Shown here: positions 1 to 12,767 of the stretch, piece after piece
How positions within the stretch are numbered: the stretch's first letter is position 1
Layout: the number at the start of each line of letters is the position of its first letter
DNA from: Toxonevra muliebris
Lineage: Eukaryota > Arthropoda > Insecta > Diptera > Pallopteridae
Reading direction: 5' to 3'
Assembly (NCBI GenBank): GCA_963691655.1
Contig: OY829327.1
Location: forward strand, 59,284,079 to 59,348,078
DNA: 64,000 nucleotides
Made by a program: the position numbers and the translations under genes
Notes under the pieces: model-generated
Database searches by the model: none
The model's input: the letters and a program-made list of their open reading frames with translations, nothing else
Told to the model about the DNA's origin: nothing

Positions 1-1195
1 AATCGTAGGCTATGCAGACGACATCGCGGTAGTGGCAGTAGCCAAACATCTGGACTCGCTACAGGCTATATGTAACGATGTCATCTCAAGGGTGAGAAGA
101 TGGCTGTACAACTCGAAGCTGGTCATCACAGTTGGTGATCAAAACATCAACCTCGTGCCCTCACATTAAGTACTTAGGAGAACTTATAGATTCCAGAATG
201 ACCTTCAAGTATCACCTGAAAGCTGCTAGTGAAAAAGTAGCACGAATAAAAGCGCATTATGTCGAATATAGGAGGTCCGCGCGAGGGCAGGCGCCGGCTG
301 CTTTCAACGGTTACTATATCAGTAATCTTGTATATAGCATATATAGAAGGATATCCGTGCGATATATAGTCTCAGTGCCCTGAGGGTTGCTAGCGCGTAT
401 CGCACAGTATCGGACGATGATATTTGTGTCATAGCAAGTAAGGTGCCCATAGATTTACAAGCACAAGAGAAGAGGCCGTTATATGGCCGTGACACAAAAT
501 CAACCGAAGCCATAAGAAGAAAAGGAAGACAGCGTACCATCATGGAATGGCAGCGAAGATGGCAGTCATCCGAGAAGGGTCGATGGACCTACAATCTCAT
601 TACGGACATAGAAGAGTGGATATCACGCAGGCATGGCGAACTGAATTACTACATTACGCAGCTGCTTAGTGGCCATGGGTGCTTCAAGCAGTACTTGCAA
701 AGAATCAACATCAGAGAAGAAGACCCGTTTTGCCCCAGATGCCCAGAGGAACGGGAGAACGCGCAGCATATACTTTTTAAATGCCCACGTTTTAACAAAA
801 ACAGAGATGAGCTGGAGAAAGCCTTTGGAGAACCCCCTACAGAAAGGAATCTGACGACACAGATGTGTAACACAGCGGAAAAATGGAATGAAGCATGCAA
901 GGTTGCTGCAGATATGATGACCACTCTGTATAATGCAGAAAGTGCGCGCAAAGTCAAGCGCACGGCAAGTACTACAAATACGGAGCCAGATAGCGTCAAC
1001 CGACGATAAAACCGAACAGAATTGGACAGAAACCAATACTGACGACTGAGCACTAAGCTCATTACGGCCTTCCGACGTAATACCTAACGATGGTTCCGGG
1101 AGGAATATCCGTACGGACGAGAGGTGGTTTTAGCGTGAGAATGTCACGCACTGACTGGGTGGCGTTTCATGCTTTCCTCCTCGTTAAAAAAAAGA
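1..1195 (+). mobile_element. R1-clade-like non-LTR retrotransposon, 3' part
   Basis: The window opens inside a reverse transcriptase and runs through its C-terminal domain and a 3' UTR. The 3' UTR ends in an A-rich stretch near 1,185-1,200, the usual end of this class. The order YADD box, thumb, then a CCHC zinc knuckle without an RNase H domain fits the R1 clade (R1, Waldo, TRAS type). The 5' part lies outside the window. Frame changes show the copy is dead. Confidence 0.8.
2..1009 (+). pseudogene. Reverse transcriptase C-terminal half, R1-like, broken
   Basis: This is the polymerase of the non-LTR element, which would copy element RNA into DNA at the nicked target. Bases 2-170 encode the catalytic palm motif GYADDIAVVA and a following helix, then a stop. 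Bases 132-383 resume in another frame with HIKYLGELIDSRMTFKYHL, the region after the palm; the sequence normally between them appears deleted. A second frame change near 383-443 leads to 443-1009. That frame holds a C-terminal zinc knuckle of form CxRCx7-8HxxxxC (CPRCPEE...HILFKCPRF) around 730-795, typical of R1-clade proteins. There are at least two frame disruptions and a missing segment, so no functional protein is expected. The RT identity is secure; the clade is inferred from the knuckle and the absence of RNase H. Confidence 0.82.
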
Positions 1196-4100
1196 GAGAA
1201 AAGAGAAGTGCTCAGAGAGACTGAGGGTCCATTCGTAGCCAAAAGAAAAGTGCCAAGATGTCTTTTAGCCGTTGGCTTACATAACCAAGTTAACCAAAAC
1301 AGCAAATCCAAACTGCGAACGTGGCTATTTTTTGATTAGAAAATAAATAATCATAGTCAAATCGAGTTGTTGGTGATTTGTTAAGAAAGAAATATCACTT
1401 TCTCATCACAAATCAGCCGTATTTTATTGCATAAAGAGAAAAATATTATATATATATCGCTTACTTGGTTCATTCATGGGAGTTTTGTCGACCTTCTACT
1501 TGAAATGAATCTATAGAGTTTTTTTAAAGATACCATGTAATCCGTCGCGAAAAACGCATTTCGAGAACAACGGGTTAAACCCTTTCAATACATATTTTTA
1601 ATCGAGATCGAAAGATAAATTTTATGTTAAATTTATGATTACCTAGGCGTTTTACAACAAACATAAAAATGTTTCACAGCTCTGCATATCCTTGTTTGTC
1701 CTTTATTAAAGGTTGAAAAATTAAAATTTTGAAGCTATATATAAAAACGGATTAACACTTTTTTCCTCAATTTTTTTACTTTTACATTCCCTTATCTTTT
1801 GAAAACGTACTTGAAAAGTAATATTTCCACTTAGTAATAAATTATTGATTTTGTTTATTAAAATAATGCAACCAGATTTTATGATAAATTTTTTGCCATA
1901 CATGGGCACGTTGCAGTATATATTAAGTGCATTACAAAAAGCAGCAATCAGTAAATTTTTACTGACAATGAAATTTCATTTGCATTACCAGTAAAATTTT
2001 TACTTAATACTGAAAATACTTGCACTAAATTAAATAATACACACAGATTCGTCTGGTTTTCTTGAATAAAATAAAAGAAGAAGGCCTGCTTCTAAGTATA
2101 TACAAATTTTTCAATGAAAAATCTTTTCATACGATAAACAGACACGGTTCATATTATATGCCAGAAAAACTGACCAATAAGCAATACAAGTGTCAAAGAA
2201 GAATAATACTATTCAGTGAAAATAACTGTCTTTGTAATTCTCATTTACTTTACAGTATTTTCACTTATACAGATTATTGAAATTAGGCAATTATCACAAA
2301 GATCGTCTGATCTGCTAGTTCTATGAACTTTTTTATATTCTTCTGGCATCATTGTTCATTCAAAGCCTAATAATTTTAATAATTATTAAAATAGATATCA
2401 TTCGAAAGCTCCAAGTTTCTTTTTTCTTAAACAGGTAAAAAACTGAAAATCTGTTAATAATCCACTAAGTTACAGACTTATAAGTGCGCAAAGGTACGCA
2501 AAAGCGGTTTTAACGGTAAATGAAGATTTCGGGGGTGTTTGGAAAATTCCACATACGGACTCTTGTTTCACTCAATAAAACCTACTAGAAAAATAGTATC
2601 ACTTCCCAGCTATTTCTACTTCACTAAATTTTGTAACTGTGTAATTCACCTGCTTATTCTTTGATTAAACACATGGCAAATACAGTGAACGCTCGGAATT
2701 TTAAGTAGTTTTTCTTGTTCTTGTAGAAATTTAGTTATTTTTTTTATTTTTTGAGGTATTCTTATATAGTGAAATGCCTGAAATATACTTAGAAGCACGT
2801 GACTCATATTATTTTTTTTAAAGAGTTTTGTCTTTGAAGTCAATTCAAAAATCTATGTGCAAAAATCATAGATGGCCACTTTGCAGTACCCGTAAAATTG
2901 CAGTAATCAGTAAATTTTTACGTTTAAGTACCTAATAAATATTTTAAGTTCGAAGGTCTGACATAGCTTATCTTCTTTTTCTCTGTTAAAAAGAAAAAGA
3001 ACATATTACAAAATCATCACCTCATAACTGCAAATCATCAACTCATTATAATAAATATTTATTATACCCTGAACATTTGTGTCGTTATTTGTAACACCTA
3101 GAAGGAGTCCAGATACATCATACGTTATTTTTACATAAATGTTCAGCTACTTTAGGAGAATCGATTTACCCATGTCCGTCTGCCTGCCGAATCTAATAAG
3201 TGTACTTTAAATTAGGAAGAATGAATAATTTGCCAACAAGTTGCAGGGTATCAAATAGTCAGGTTCACTTGACTATAGCTTTTTTTTGTGATACAGTGGG
3301 CGCTCGGTATTCTTAAGTTCAGAAATCTTAATTGTCCAAAATTAGTTGTAAAATCTGAAGATTAGATTTAAGTTTTCTGGAATTAATCTTTTTTTTTTTT
3401 GTATTTAACTTCATCAAATCTTAAGATTTGACTAAGTTTTCTGAGTAGGTTTGGTATTAATTTCTGTATGATTATTCTTCTTGCTTTAAGTGCTTTTACC
3501 TAATAAAATGCTACTGAGTACAATATATGTATTATATATATATAATTATTTAAAACGACTATGAAGCTTAGAAAAATAATTAACAAACTCTTGAAAAAAA
3601 GTTAATTTTAAAAACCGTCTAGAAATCTTAAGCATTCGGAATTCTTAAGTAGTTTTTCTTGTTCTAAAAACCCCTTTCCTGTAAAATCCATTTTTTGTCG
3701 CTTACGATAATTTGCCGATAAGGCTTGAAGGACTAATTTTCGAATTTAGATTGTACCTTAAGTGGGCCATAAGATAAAGAACTTGTATATGTATGTTTAT
3801 ATTTATGTAAGTGGAATTTAAATTATAATGTTATTAATCATTTGCCATTATATGTCCCGCTATAGTGCGTTAGCGTAATAAAAATAGCAACACCCAAGCT
3901 ATGTTCCTACATATATAATTCTTTACAGCTATTGCTATTTAATAGCACAGATACAAATTTACATGCATAAAAAAACAACAAAAAAAAAAACAATTTACCC
4001 CTTCTCATACTTAAGAATGGCGCTGTCAAAAGTGCTGCGAATACGAATTTGTATGCGAAACAATTTATGATCTTTCAAAGAGCTTATTTTACAATTAAAT

Positions 4101-4245
4101 ATTAATTTCCTCGCGTGTCCTGCGTCTCTGTGCACCCATGTGGATCGACATCGGTGCTTGGCTGTGTGCGGCATTAAAAAGCGACAAAATGATTTTCGAT
4201 TTTCACAATCAACTCAGTTCGAACCGCACTTCCGCTCTATAATGT
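1196..4245. other. AT-rich non-coding stretch with short repeated ends
   Basis: I see no credible gene here. Three related segments start at about 2,682, 3,291 and 3,630. They share a core like CGCTCGGAATTCTTAAG, and two are followed by AGTAGTTTTTCTTGTTC, so they are probably ends of one degenerate DNA-transposon family. A motif CAGTAAATTTTTAC recurs near 1,950 and 2,910. The rest is poly-A/T-rich sequence. Confidence 0.5.
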
Positions 4246-4268
4246 TTGCGTGTGTGTGTGTGTGTGTG
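4246..4268. repeat. (GT)n microsatellite
   Basis: An uninterrupted alternating GT run follows a TTTGCGTG lead-in. It lies in a slightly more GC-rich, unique-looking stretch (about 4,120-4,400) without a supported coding frame. Confidence 0.85.
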
Positions 4269-6589
4269 GGAGGTATGTTTGTGTGGATGTTGTGTGCAAT
4301 TTGTGGGAGTATATGCTTGGTCATAATGCCAACACACAGCCAAAGCATCTATACAAACGAACACCATCGACATGGCACGAGCACGACTCAAATCAAATTG
4401 CAAAATTAATTCAATTATATTAAATAAAGCTTTTGTAGAAAAAGTATTAAAGTACGATATAATGCGAAGAAAAACGATTTATGGCAGTATGGTAAAAGTT
4501 AAAGTGAAAATTGGCAAGGGGCAATTAGTTGCGCTTGGACCTAACAATATTTATACTTCTTTACAAATGTGATTGTTATGCATGCACATAATTTTGAATA
4601 TGCCTTTCTAGACTTTTGAAAAATTCCTCTTTAATTTGTCTTTCATCTAGTTGCGTTTTACATATACTTTTACATATTTTTGTTACCTTACTCAAATTTT
4701 AGCTTTATATATATATAAGCTATCTGGCATCAACGTTTATTCAAAGCCTATTAATTTTAAATAACAGCTTCTTTAATTTGCTCCCTACTTAACTTAAAAC
4801 TGCTGTCCATATATGAATAATGATTAATAATTTCTTTAATAGTCACTAGTAATCACAACTCTAGCACAGGGAAACTTTCTGCAGTTGAAATAAATTTATG
4901 CATATAAATATATATGTACATGAATTTCTATGTAAAGAAAAGAAAATATGAAATCTCACACTCTAACAAACTTAAAAGAAACAAACCTAAACTAGACTTA
5001 TTATTTTAACTATTTCAGCTCGAAGAAATATGTAACATTGGAGGAAAAAATGAACTCTCGGCATGGCAATGAAAAAAATTTATTGTTTTTGCTTTTTGGA
5101 CTGAAATTGCAGTAATCTGTTAAGGCGTATGAAGGGTTGGTTATGAGGTAGTGACCGTGGCTTAAATAAACAATACGAAAATTATTTCCACATTTTTGCT
5201 ATTGTCGCGTATTTGAAGCTAAGACCATTAAAAAAAGCAACGTTAAATAAATGGCGGATAAGAAAAGAAAAACAAAGAACAAAGAAAAAAACGTAATAAA
5301 TAATAAAATATGAGGGATTTGAGTGCGGGTCCATTTCCTTAGCCATATTCCTTTTCTCTCGTCTTCCATCTCTGTCCCTGCTCGAATAATGCATTGCGGA
5401 CTCAAGTATCTACTCGTGTATAACCTCAAAGTCAGAAAGTTAGTTGACTTTGGTATGACAGTGACTTAATAAACATTACTGTTCTACTTGTTCTTGTTCT
5501 TGCTGTTGTTGTTTTTATTGTTTCCGTTGCCTCCTTTTTTTTCCTGCGTAATAGTACTGTGTGACATTTTCCAGTTGTTGTTATTGTTTAGTTGTTGCGT
5601 ATTTATTTCTTATACTTATTCGTGCATACATATGTACATGCTTACATACATATATATGTACATGTCTACTAGTAGTAGTAGTTGTTCTGAGTATTGTAGT
5701 GTGTGGTAAGGTTTTTAGGTTATGTTATGTAGCTATGTTCATCCTGTGTCTTGCCTTTTGAATGTTGATTAAGTTTTCCAAAGTGGTGATTGCGAATGGC
5801 TGTAGTTACAATAAAAATGTGAATTTAAACAAAGGACAAAATCGTTTTGTTACTGAAATTTTTTGTTCCCTTAACAGCGATTTCATCTGTATCATGACAG
5901 TTTCAGTTTGGAGAATTCGTTCCAAGGCCAGAAAGCTTTTTGCCTCATATTGTAACATAATATGTACTCTATTATAAAGTATCTCATGATTACTTAATAT
6001 GTACAAATACATCAGAACTGTAATTTTTCAGTTACGACAACAATTTATTCAGGCGACGGAATATAAATTAATAGTAGGAAGAAAGTAACCGTTCTATTGA
6101 TCAACGCTGTGAAGAATGCTTCAAACACTTTGCCAAGCATAATATTCCGTTTGATCATAAGTTAAAAATCGGAATAAAATCAATGGTATATGGTCTGTGG
6201 AAAAGTCTCGATTGAATATTCAAACTTTGAAAGATATTTTATACCTCAGATAAAACATCAAAGTGCATTGCTGGGAATTTTTAAATTTTGTTTAAAATCA
6301 GCCAAAGCTATTAGAACAAATTGGATCAAATGTAAATATGTAAATCGCAAAAATGTTAAATGATTTGGATTAATTAAAATAATAATAACACTGTGCTCGA
6401 ATTTAAAAAAAAAAATACTCAAAATACAACTTAAGAATATCTTCAACTTTACTATTAAAAAAATAAACATGATTTTCTGAGAGAGTGTGTTTTCACAATT
6501 ATTTTTGGAATTTGGGTTTATGTTTCCTAAAACCAAGTTAACAGATTTTTGTTGTTAAGTGACCTATATCGACATGTAATGGGTCAAAA
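4269..6589. other. Non-coding, unique-looking AT-rich DNA
   Basis: No gene recognised. It contains pyrimidine-rich runs (5,480-5,600), ACATACATATGTACATG-type simple sequence (5,620-5,665) and a short AGT run (5,668-5,680). These are usual in fly introns and intergenic DNA. Confidence 0.45.
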
Positions 6590-6647
6590 AAGTAACTTTT
6601 TCGAAAGGGGCAAAAATTACCCATTTTGGTGGGCGCCAAAGGGTTAA
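6590..6647 (-). repeat. piggyBac-like terminus ending in TTAA
   Basis: Read on the minus strand, the segment starts TTAACCCTTTGGCGCCCA, a TTAA target followed by CCC as in piggyBac-type ends. The matching other end was not found. TTAA occupies 6,644-6,647. Confidence 0.4.
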
Positions 6648-7463
6648 TATGTTGGAGGAAAATATTCTACGGAAAATTCTACTATAACTTTCAGCGCATA
6701 CAAATAAGCTTTAATGCAAAACTAACTATGGTTTATTATACTTAGTTACTGTTAGGAATGGGCAAAACTTAGGCCCGCGTACAAAAAATGTTTACCTAAA
6801 CTTTTAAAACGCAGAGACCGGTATAATTTTTTTTTCCGAGTTCTATCAGAATCCACTTTATTTCTGAAAAATTAATTTTTGTCGGATAGTGTAATTTTCG
6901 TTTGAATCTACTTAGTTTAGTAACGTTTGATCGCTGATGATGAGAACTGGATGATTATTTTTTAGCCGATTGTTCTGAAACTTTCAGAAACTATCTTCTG
7001 AACGATAGCGATGATGTGTGCAAAAATTTAAGCTTTTTTGATGTAAAATAAGGGTAAGTCCCATACAAATTTTCCACTTTTTGGGGATTTTTGACGTTTT
7101 TTTGTATGGGTGCTATGTCAAAAACTATTTTTTTCTGCAAATAAATATCAGATTCAGTTTTTTCATGCCAAAAAATCCTCGATACCAAGTTCCACCTCAA
7201 TAACAAGAGGAACATGTAACTTCGTAGTATACCCCCAAACCAAAACTTCAAAAAGAAATTTTGTATGAAACGCTGCTGATAGGGGAAAAACGGTTATCAC
7301 CACTGAATTCCTTGACCACGAATTAGTTAGAAGCGATATGTCTCCCGTGTGCTAAATTTTATGACTAGCACAGTCTAATTAAACTAATCTTTTGAGTAAC
7401 TCTATTTTTCAATATGTAGCGAAATTTCGTGAAAAAAGTTGATCACCTAATATATGTATAAGT
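6648..7463. repeat. Repeat-derived non-coding DNA
   Basis: Bases 6,728-6,840 match 18,453-18,570 at moderate identity (both hold ACTTTTAAAACGC..GAGA.CCG), so a dispersed repeat family is present. The segment 7,000-7,240 ends in GTAGTATACCCCC, resembling the terminal sequence of TTAA-type MITEs. No coding frame is supported. Confidence 0.45.
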
Positions 7464-7464
7464 A

Positions 7465-8125
7465 GAGGAGAGAGGTCCTGAGTCGGCACCGTAAGTGTTT
7501 TTGCCAAAAACAGGGGGTAAACAGGGCTTAATTTCACTTTAATGCCTTTGGTCAGGTACCACGATCCTTTGTCTACAATTCTATGTCGTTCGGGACAGAG
7601 TTTTGTGGTCGCAATGCAGCGCAAAGAGAAGAAGTCGATTTTTACTATCTCTCAAAATAGTGGTCCTAAGCCGGCACCCCCCTGGTCCTGAGTTGGCACA
7701 TACCTTTTTTTTACCCAAATGCAAGAAAAACAGCAGGTTATGTAATAAAAAAAAGGTGCCGACTCAAGACCATTACGAGTTTTTACACATTTCATGCTAT
7801 TACGCGCACGAAACAAATCCGAATGAAAAATCGACTTTATCAGGCAAAAGCTCACAGAACACAGAAACCCAATCAATTGAACTTTTGAAATATTTACACA
7901 CCGGTAGCAGCTTCACAAGAATGTAAGAAAATGAGATTCCGTTTGCACGAAAAATTTATACCGCACTCATGTTGCCAAGCTAAAAAGTGACAATTGTTAG
8001 CGTAAATTACGTCCATATCCACCAACCTCTCATACGACAAAACGGTTAAGCTGCCACGCGCTCCATCTCTAAGAAACGCGGGGTGCCGGCTTAACCCACA
8101 ATGCCAACTTAGGACCACGTTCCCC
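7465..8125. mobile_element. 661-bp TIR element flanked by TA, with six iterated 17-bp motifs
   Basis: The left end GAGGAGAGAGGTCCTGAG and the reverse complement of the right end, GGGGAACGTGGTCCTAAG, match imperfectly. A TA dinucleotide flanks both sides (7,463-7,464 and 8,126-8,127), as for Tc1/mariner targets. The motif GGTCCTGAGTCGGCACC recurs at 7,474, 7,662 and 7,684 in direct orientation. It recurs at 7,755, 8,082 and 8,102 in inverted orientation, each with small changes. No transposase frame is recognisable, so it looks non-autonomous. Confidence 0.6.
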
Positions 8126-8127
8126 TA

Positions 8128-9744
8128 TATTTTAATTATTTAATTCGGAATTTTTCTCTTAAGATCAAAATTTCAAAATATGAATAACAAGTTCTTGAGC
8201 AACTATTATGAGTAACAAACCCGCGATTTACCGGCCAACTAGGCCTATGATTACTCAAAAATATGTCGGATTTCAAAATAAATTTTGATTGAAATTTTTG
8301 AACACATAAAGAAATTTGTAAGTAAACTTAAACGAAAAAATAGGTTAGTAATGCTGCAGCCCTAAAAGATATTGTTAAATTAATAAATTCTCAATTGTAA
8401 ATTAATAAAATCCCATTGTACAGTAAATTAATCGCAGAAATTGTTAACAAAAAAAGATAATTAGACTGTAATGTTACCATAAAAATTTTCAACAATATTT
8501 CCAATAAAAAAATATGCAAAGCTACAATTAAATAATTTCCAATTACGAATATTTTGGTAAAAAAATTATATTTTACATATGTATATTTATATTTATATAT
8601 TTTTATTTCCAAATTTTAAAATGATATATATTATATAAAAATAAATGTTTAAAAAAAAATTGATTTAGAAAATTTTTTAGGTAGAAAGACTCTTTGATGC
8701 TAAGGTTAATAGTGGACAAGGGTAAATAGACCTAAAACCTCGGAACAAATTATTTCTGTACTGGGTTCACAACTTAAATATCCTATAATAACAAGATGAA
8801 GCTCCTTACATGATTTAGTAAAAGTGCTAATTGCCCCAAAGAAATCAATGAACTCTGTGGAAGGTTTGAAGAACACTTCGAAAGATAGTAAGATCAGTGA
8901 TTTAGTGAAAAAAATAGTTTGTGACGAATATCCCACAAACTTAAGCACATTCCAAGATAATGACCAGCAGGAAGATTGTGCAGTTTTTGAATTTTCCTCA
9001 ACAGGTAATAAATCAAATGTTGCAAAATATAGTAAATTCTTTGCAAATATTACGCACACCACTGCATGTGCTTCCTCACATACTTATTTGTATGACAAAA
9101 CTATTTTCCAAATGACCCACTAATGTCTCAGCCCTAAGAAAGGACCATTTGAGGGTAAATATTTAGCATATATTGCAGATAAGTCCTTAAGGCTAGAACT
9201 ATAGATGTACTGAAGGTACCATGAAATGAATGATTTGAGCGTAATCGGTTCCTTAGTTTTCGCGATATTGTGGCAGTCATTTCGAAAAATGAAGTTTTGA
9301 GAAAAAATTGTTTGAAAGTTCAAGTATGCATGACTGCTTTGCCACCTCTCATCAATTTCAACCTCTCATCAATTGTAAGTTTCGATTGACTGTGAATCTC
9401 AAAAAAATCGTCCACACACATATTCTAGAGGCGTTATAAAAGCAATTTAAGAAAAAAAAAATTCGATTTTTTGACCCATTACCCCAAACAACCCCCTTAA
9501 AATTGAAAAGAACCGGAGTGCCATTAATAGAAAATTTCGCCTTCTCTAACAATTAAGTTATAAATCTGTGGGCGACTTCAAACGTATAAATGGAACAAGC
9601 AAACGGAGAAAACATAGCACAAAAACTACAATGTACATATTTTATATAACCACTTCAAACTTATTTCAATTTATTTGTATGTATAAATCATTCTAAATAA
9701 ATAAGAGGTATCCATTGCAAATCTGTAATATAATTTATTATAAA
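8128..9744. other. Non-coding AT-rich DNA, possible TTAA-type repeat end
   Basis: An open frame at 8,824-9,123 is listed separately. Around 9,475-9,505 the sequence reads CATTACCCCAAACAACCCCC followed by TTAA, like the end of a TTAA-targeting MITE, but its partner end is unclear. Nothing else is recognised. Confidence 0.35.
8797..9123 (+). CDS. Unrecognised short open reading frame
   Basis: The frame is open from just after a stop near 8,797 to a stop after 9,120, with a first ATG at about 8,848 (MNSVEGLKN). It yields a hydrophilic, Lys/Ser/Asp-rich peptide of roughly 90-100 residues ending in TIFQMTH. I see no signal peptide, membrane segment, cysteine pattern or known motif. Codon composition is less AT-biased than the flanks, so it could be a decayed transposon fragment rather than random sequence. 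It has no neighbours that suggest a role, and I would not treat it as a gene without expression or homology support. Confidence 0.15.
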
Positions 9745-9870
9745 ATCTTCGGCTTCGGCAAAATACTTCGGCCAAAACTTTGACCATTTTTTGCCGAAGC
9801 CTAAGCCGTAGCCGAAGATGCATTTTTGGGCCAAATAGCCTAAGAACCGAAGCCGAATATTCGGTTTATT
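9745..9870. repeat. Degenerate CTTCGG/CCGAAG inverted repeat block
   Basis: Iterated CTTCGGC units on the left (9,747-9,770) face CCGAAGCC units on the right (9,797-9,865), so single strands can fold into a long hairpin. Such hexamer-rich blocks occur at ends of some DNA transposons; no family is assigned. Confidence 0.6.
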
Positions 9871-10994
9871 ATTTATTTATTATTCGTTTGAAATAATTAA
9901 AAGTTAACTTTCTTCCAATCTTAATGTATCCAGGACTGTCTTTAAAATTGAAAAGAAAATAATAAACTTACTCTACATAGTTTCACTTTTACAGTGTGCC
10001 CATGGCACATTTGTTTTTTTTTTAAACTAATCAGCTCTATTTCAGTTCTAGATTTTTCTCTGAAAATATAGTGGAGTTACTATATTTCTAAAATTCCTAT
10101 GTACCTTTTTTTCCTTTGCACTTGCTTTTCAACTTTTATAAATATTTTTGAAAATAATTACCAATTATGTGTATTCAAATAACTTTAAAGAATTATTATA
10201 TCTACAATTGAATAGGGTTCACAGCCAATAAGGTCAGCTGCACATAAAGATAAAGATATTACAATTTGGGAGTTAAATAAACATTCAACTGAACCCAAGT
10301 GCTCTTACCCCTAATAAAAGGAAGACAAAACCTTAACCCAAAATAATGGAGCAAGATAATAGGGGAGTTATCTACTAACTTGTGCACCTAACTGTATATG
10401 TGTATGTATAATTTTTTTGTTAGATGAAAGAAATGTTAGTTCAGCTGTGTATCAGCTATTAGTGCACATCATAGTCTGGCAAACCTACTTTACACAGAGA
10501 TGTGCCGTCGGAAATATGAAGTAAAGTGACCGCTTTTAATTATTTTCAAAAATATTCTATTTAAAAGGAACCCAAAGCGATGAAATATTTATTGTAAATT
10601 CCTGTAAACTATCTACAAGTTCTAAAAGTTCAGCCTTTTTGGCATTGGTGTCAATTTTAGTTGTTGTATTTAAAAGTCAACATCTTATTTGTAGCTCTGA
10701 TATATGTACCTATGAATGTATGTGTGTATGTATATATCTATAATTTTTATCTTAGTAAAAAAACAAATTTTGAGAATATGAAATAATTTTTTGACGGGCA
10801 TGAGCATGTTTGTCTGAACGTTTGCGTACACTCATACTTATGCTTGTGTATGTATGTGTATATATGTTTGTCAGTATCTGCATGGGTTTCAGAATAAATA
10901 GGAATATCGTATATATGTGTATATACCTTTACAAAAGGGCATTATTTGCTTCGGTAAGCATAAAATTTTGTCGTCGTTCTTGTTGTAGTTACTG
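9871..10994. other. Non-coding stretch, nothing recognised
   Basis: AT-rich sequence with TATATGTATGT simple repeats near 10,710-10,740 and 10,840-10,920. No gene, repeat pair or terminal structure was identified. Confidence 0.4.
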
Positions 10995-11033
10995 CCATCG
11001 TCGTCGTTGTCGTTGTCGTCGTCGTCGTCGTCC
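10995..11033. repeat. Imperfect (CGT)n microsatellite
   Basis: Imperfect CGT/TGT triplets form a short microsatellite. It translates to Arg/Cys or Ser-rich peptide in overlapping frames but is not part of a supported gene. Confidence 0.8.
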
Positions 11034-12767
11034 CATAAGTCGAAAGGGTATTATGAGCACAGTGGCAACTCAAACGGGACATCAAAAACGAGCATCAACA
11101 AAATAAATATAAATAAAAAATAAACGAACGAACAAACGAGCACCAACAATGAATAGCATGGGTTTAAAGAAGATGAAAATGGTTAGGATATGCACATACA
11201 TACTTACTTACATACATAAGCTTGAATCTGCCTTACTATGTACACATTTAAACCAAACACACAAATAAACACCCACCCACAAGTACGAGCATAGTAGACC
11301 GATTTTCTCAAATAATAACATATCAGAATGGTCATGAATTTTCAAATACGGGTATCTACACCGTATAATCGAAGTATATTGCTGTCGCTGGTGCCATAGC
11401 TATCTGCATCCGTCCAGTTAAGATACAATAAGCGAGAACACATAAGCAACAAGAAATAACATTGAAGGTCTTTATCCTATCAACAGTTTTATTATAGTCT
11501 TTCTATTGCTCTCTCTTCCTCTGTATTTACACATCTTTTTTCTCTTTTAGATGATTTTCTTATGTTGTCCTTTGAATTGAGTGTGCACCTTCAGTAAATG
11601 GAAATAAAAGGAGCTTTAATACACACAACTGTTTGAAATTTCTTCAAAAAAGGATTCCAATTCAGAAAATAATTTTAATCAGAACATAATAATGATGGGT
11701 AGACATTCCCATGAGTGTAGATTGTTGGTCATTATTATGTGAGTGTACCTTTTAAATTAAATGATCAGAATCGGCAAAAGATTATCGAATCAATGGACAA
11801 TGTAGGGGCTATAGGTATGTGCACAAAATATGGGCTAATCGATTTTGAGCTTTCAGCTTCAAAATGCTATTTCTTATTTTCCAATAAAAAAAAAAATAAG
11901 TGACATCCTTAGCAATAATGGGATGTTTCTTTGCTGTTATGCATAAACGCTTGAACATAATGCAATAACAAATAAACAAAGAACCGAGTCCTGATTCGCA
12001 TCGACCTCCATTTCATTGTAAAAAAGTTTTAAAAAGTTTTCATAGAAGACCTTAGGGTCACCGGTAACCCATAGCTAAACATATATTTCTAAAAAATTAA
12101 ACAAAAATTTAAAAATATGGGAAATCATGTTTGAAATAAAAAAAAAGAAAAAAAACATATTAAAAATTTGGTGTATTGTATTTGGACCAATTTTGTAAAA
12201 ATTGTGAGCGATTGAAAAGGAACAAAAAAAAAATAAAATTTTTCCTCCTTGATCCGAATTAGTACAGTTATCAAAAAAATATTTTTAAATTTTTTTGATT
12301 GAAATTCGCTTTTCGAAAACTCTAAATTTATATAAATTGATTGAATAGTTTTTTAAAAATCGCAAAAATTAATATTGTAACAATGGTGTCATCATGGTAC
12401 CGAAAGGTTTAAATACGAAACGCATTTCTTCAGTTGTATTCTAAAGTAAACATTACCTCAAAAAACTTTGAACGAAATTTGTTCTTTTATTTCTGTTTTG
12501 TTTTTTTAATTTGAAATCTGTTATGAGGCGTACGGAAACATAATGGGCCAAGTATATATTTTTTCTCAAACTGAGTTTAATGTGAATCCCTATCTTACTG
12601 TCTAGGCAGTAATTTATTCGATGACAACATAAACCAAGTCTTAGGTCAAAAGTGCGGTCAACAGATGACGCCAGTTTCCTCCTACACTGTATGAAGAGTT
12701 CTTTACGTCACTGCCACTGTTAATTAATTTTAAATAAAAATTATAAATTTGTTGACATGCACTATGG
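11034..12767. other. Non-coding stretch, unique-looking
   Basis: Includes a moderately GC-rich part at 11,330-11,480 and long A/T runs at 11,880-12,300. No coding or terminal-repeat structure is supported. Confidence 0.4.

Noticed and set aside
4140..4409. Protein-coding exon in a GC-richer stretch
   Set aside because: The frame is dominated by a (GT)n run translated as VCVCV and lacks any motif or splice context.
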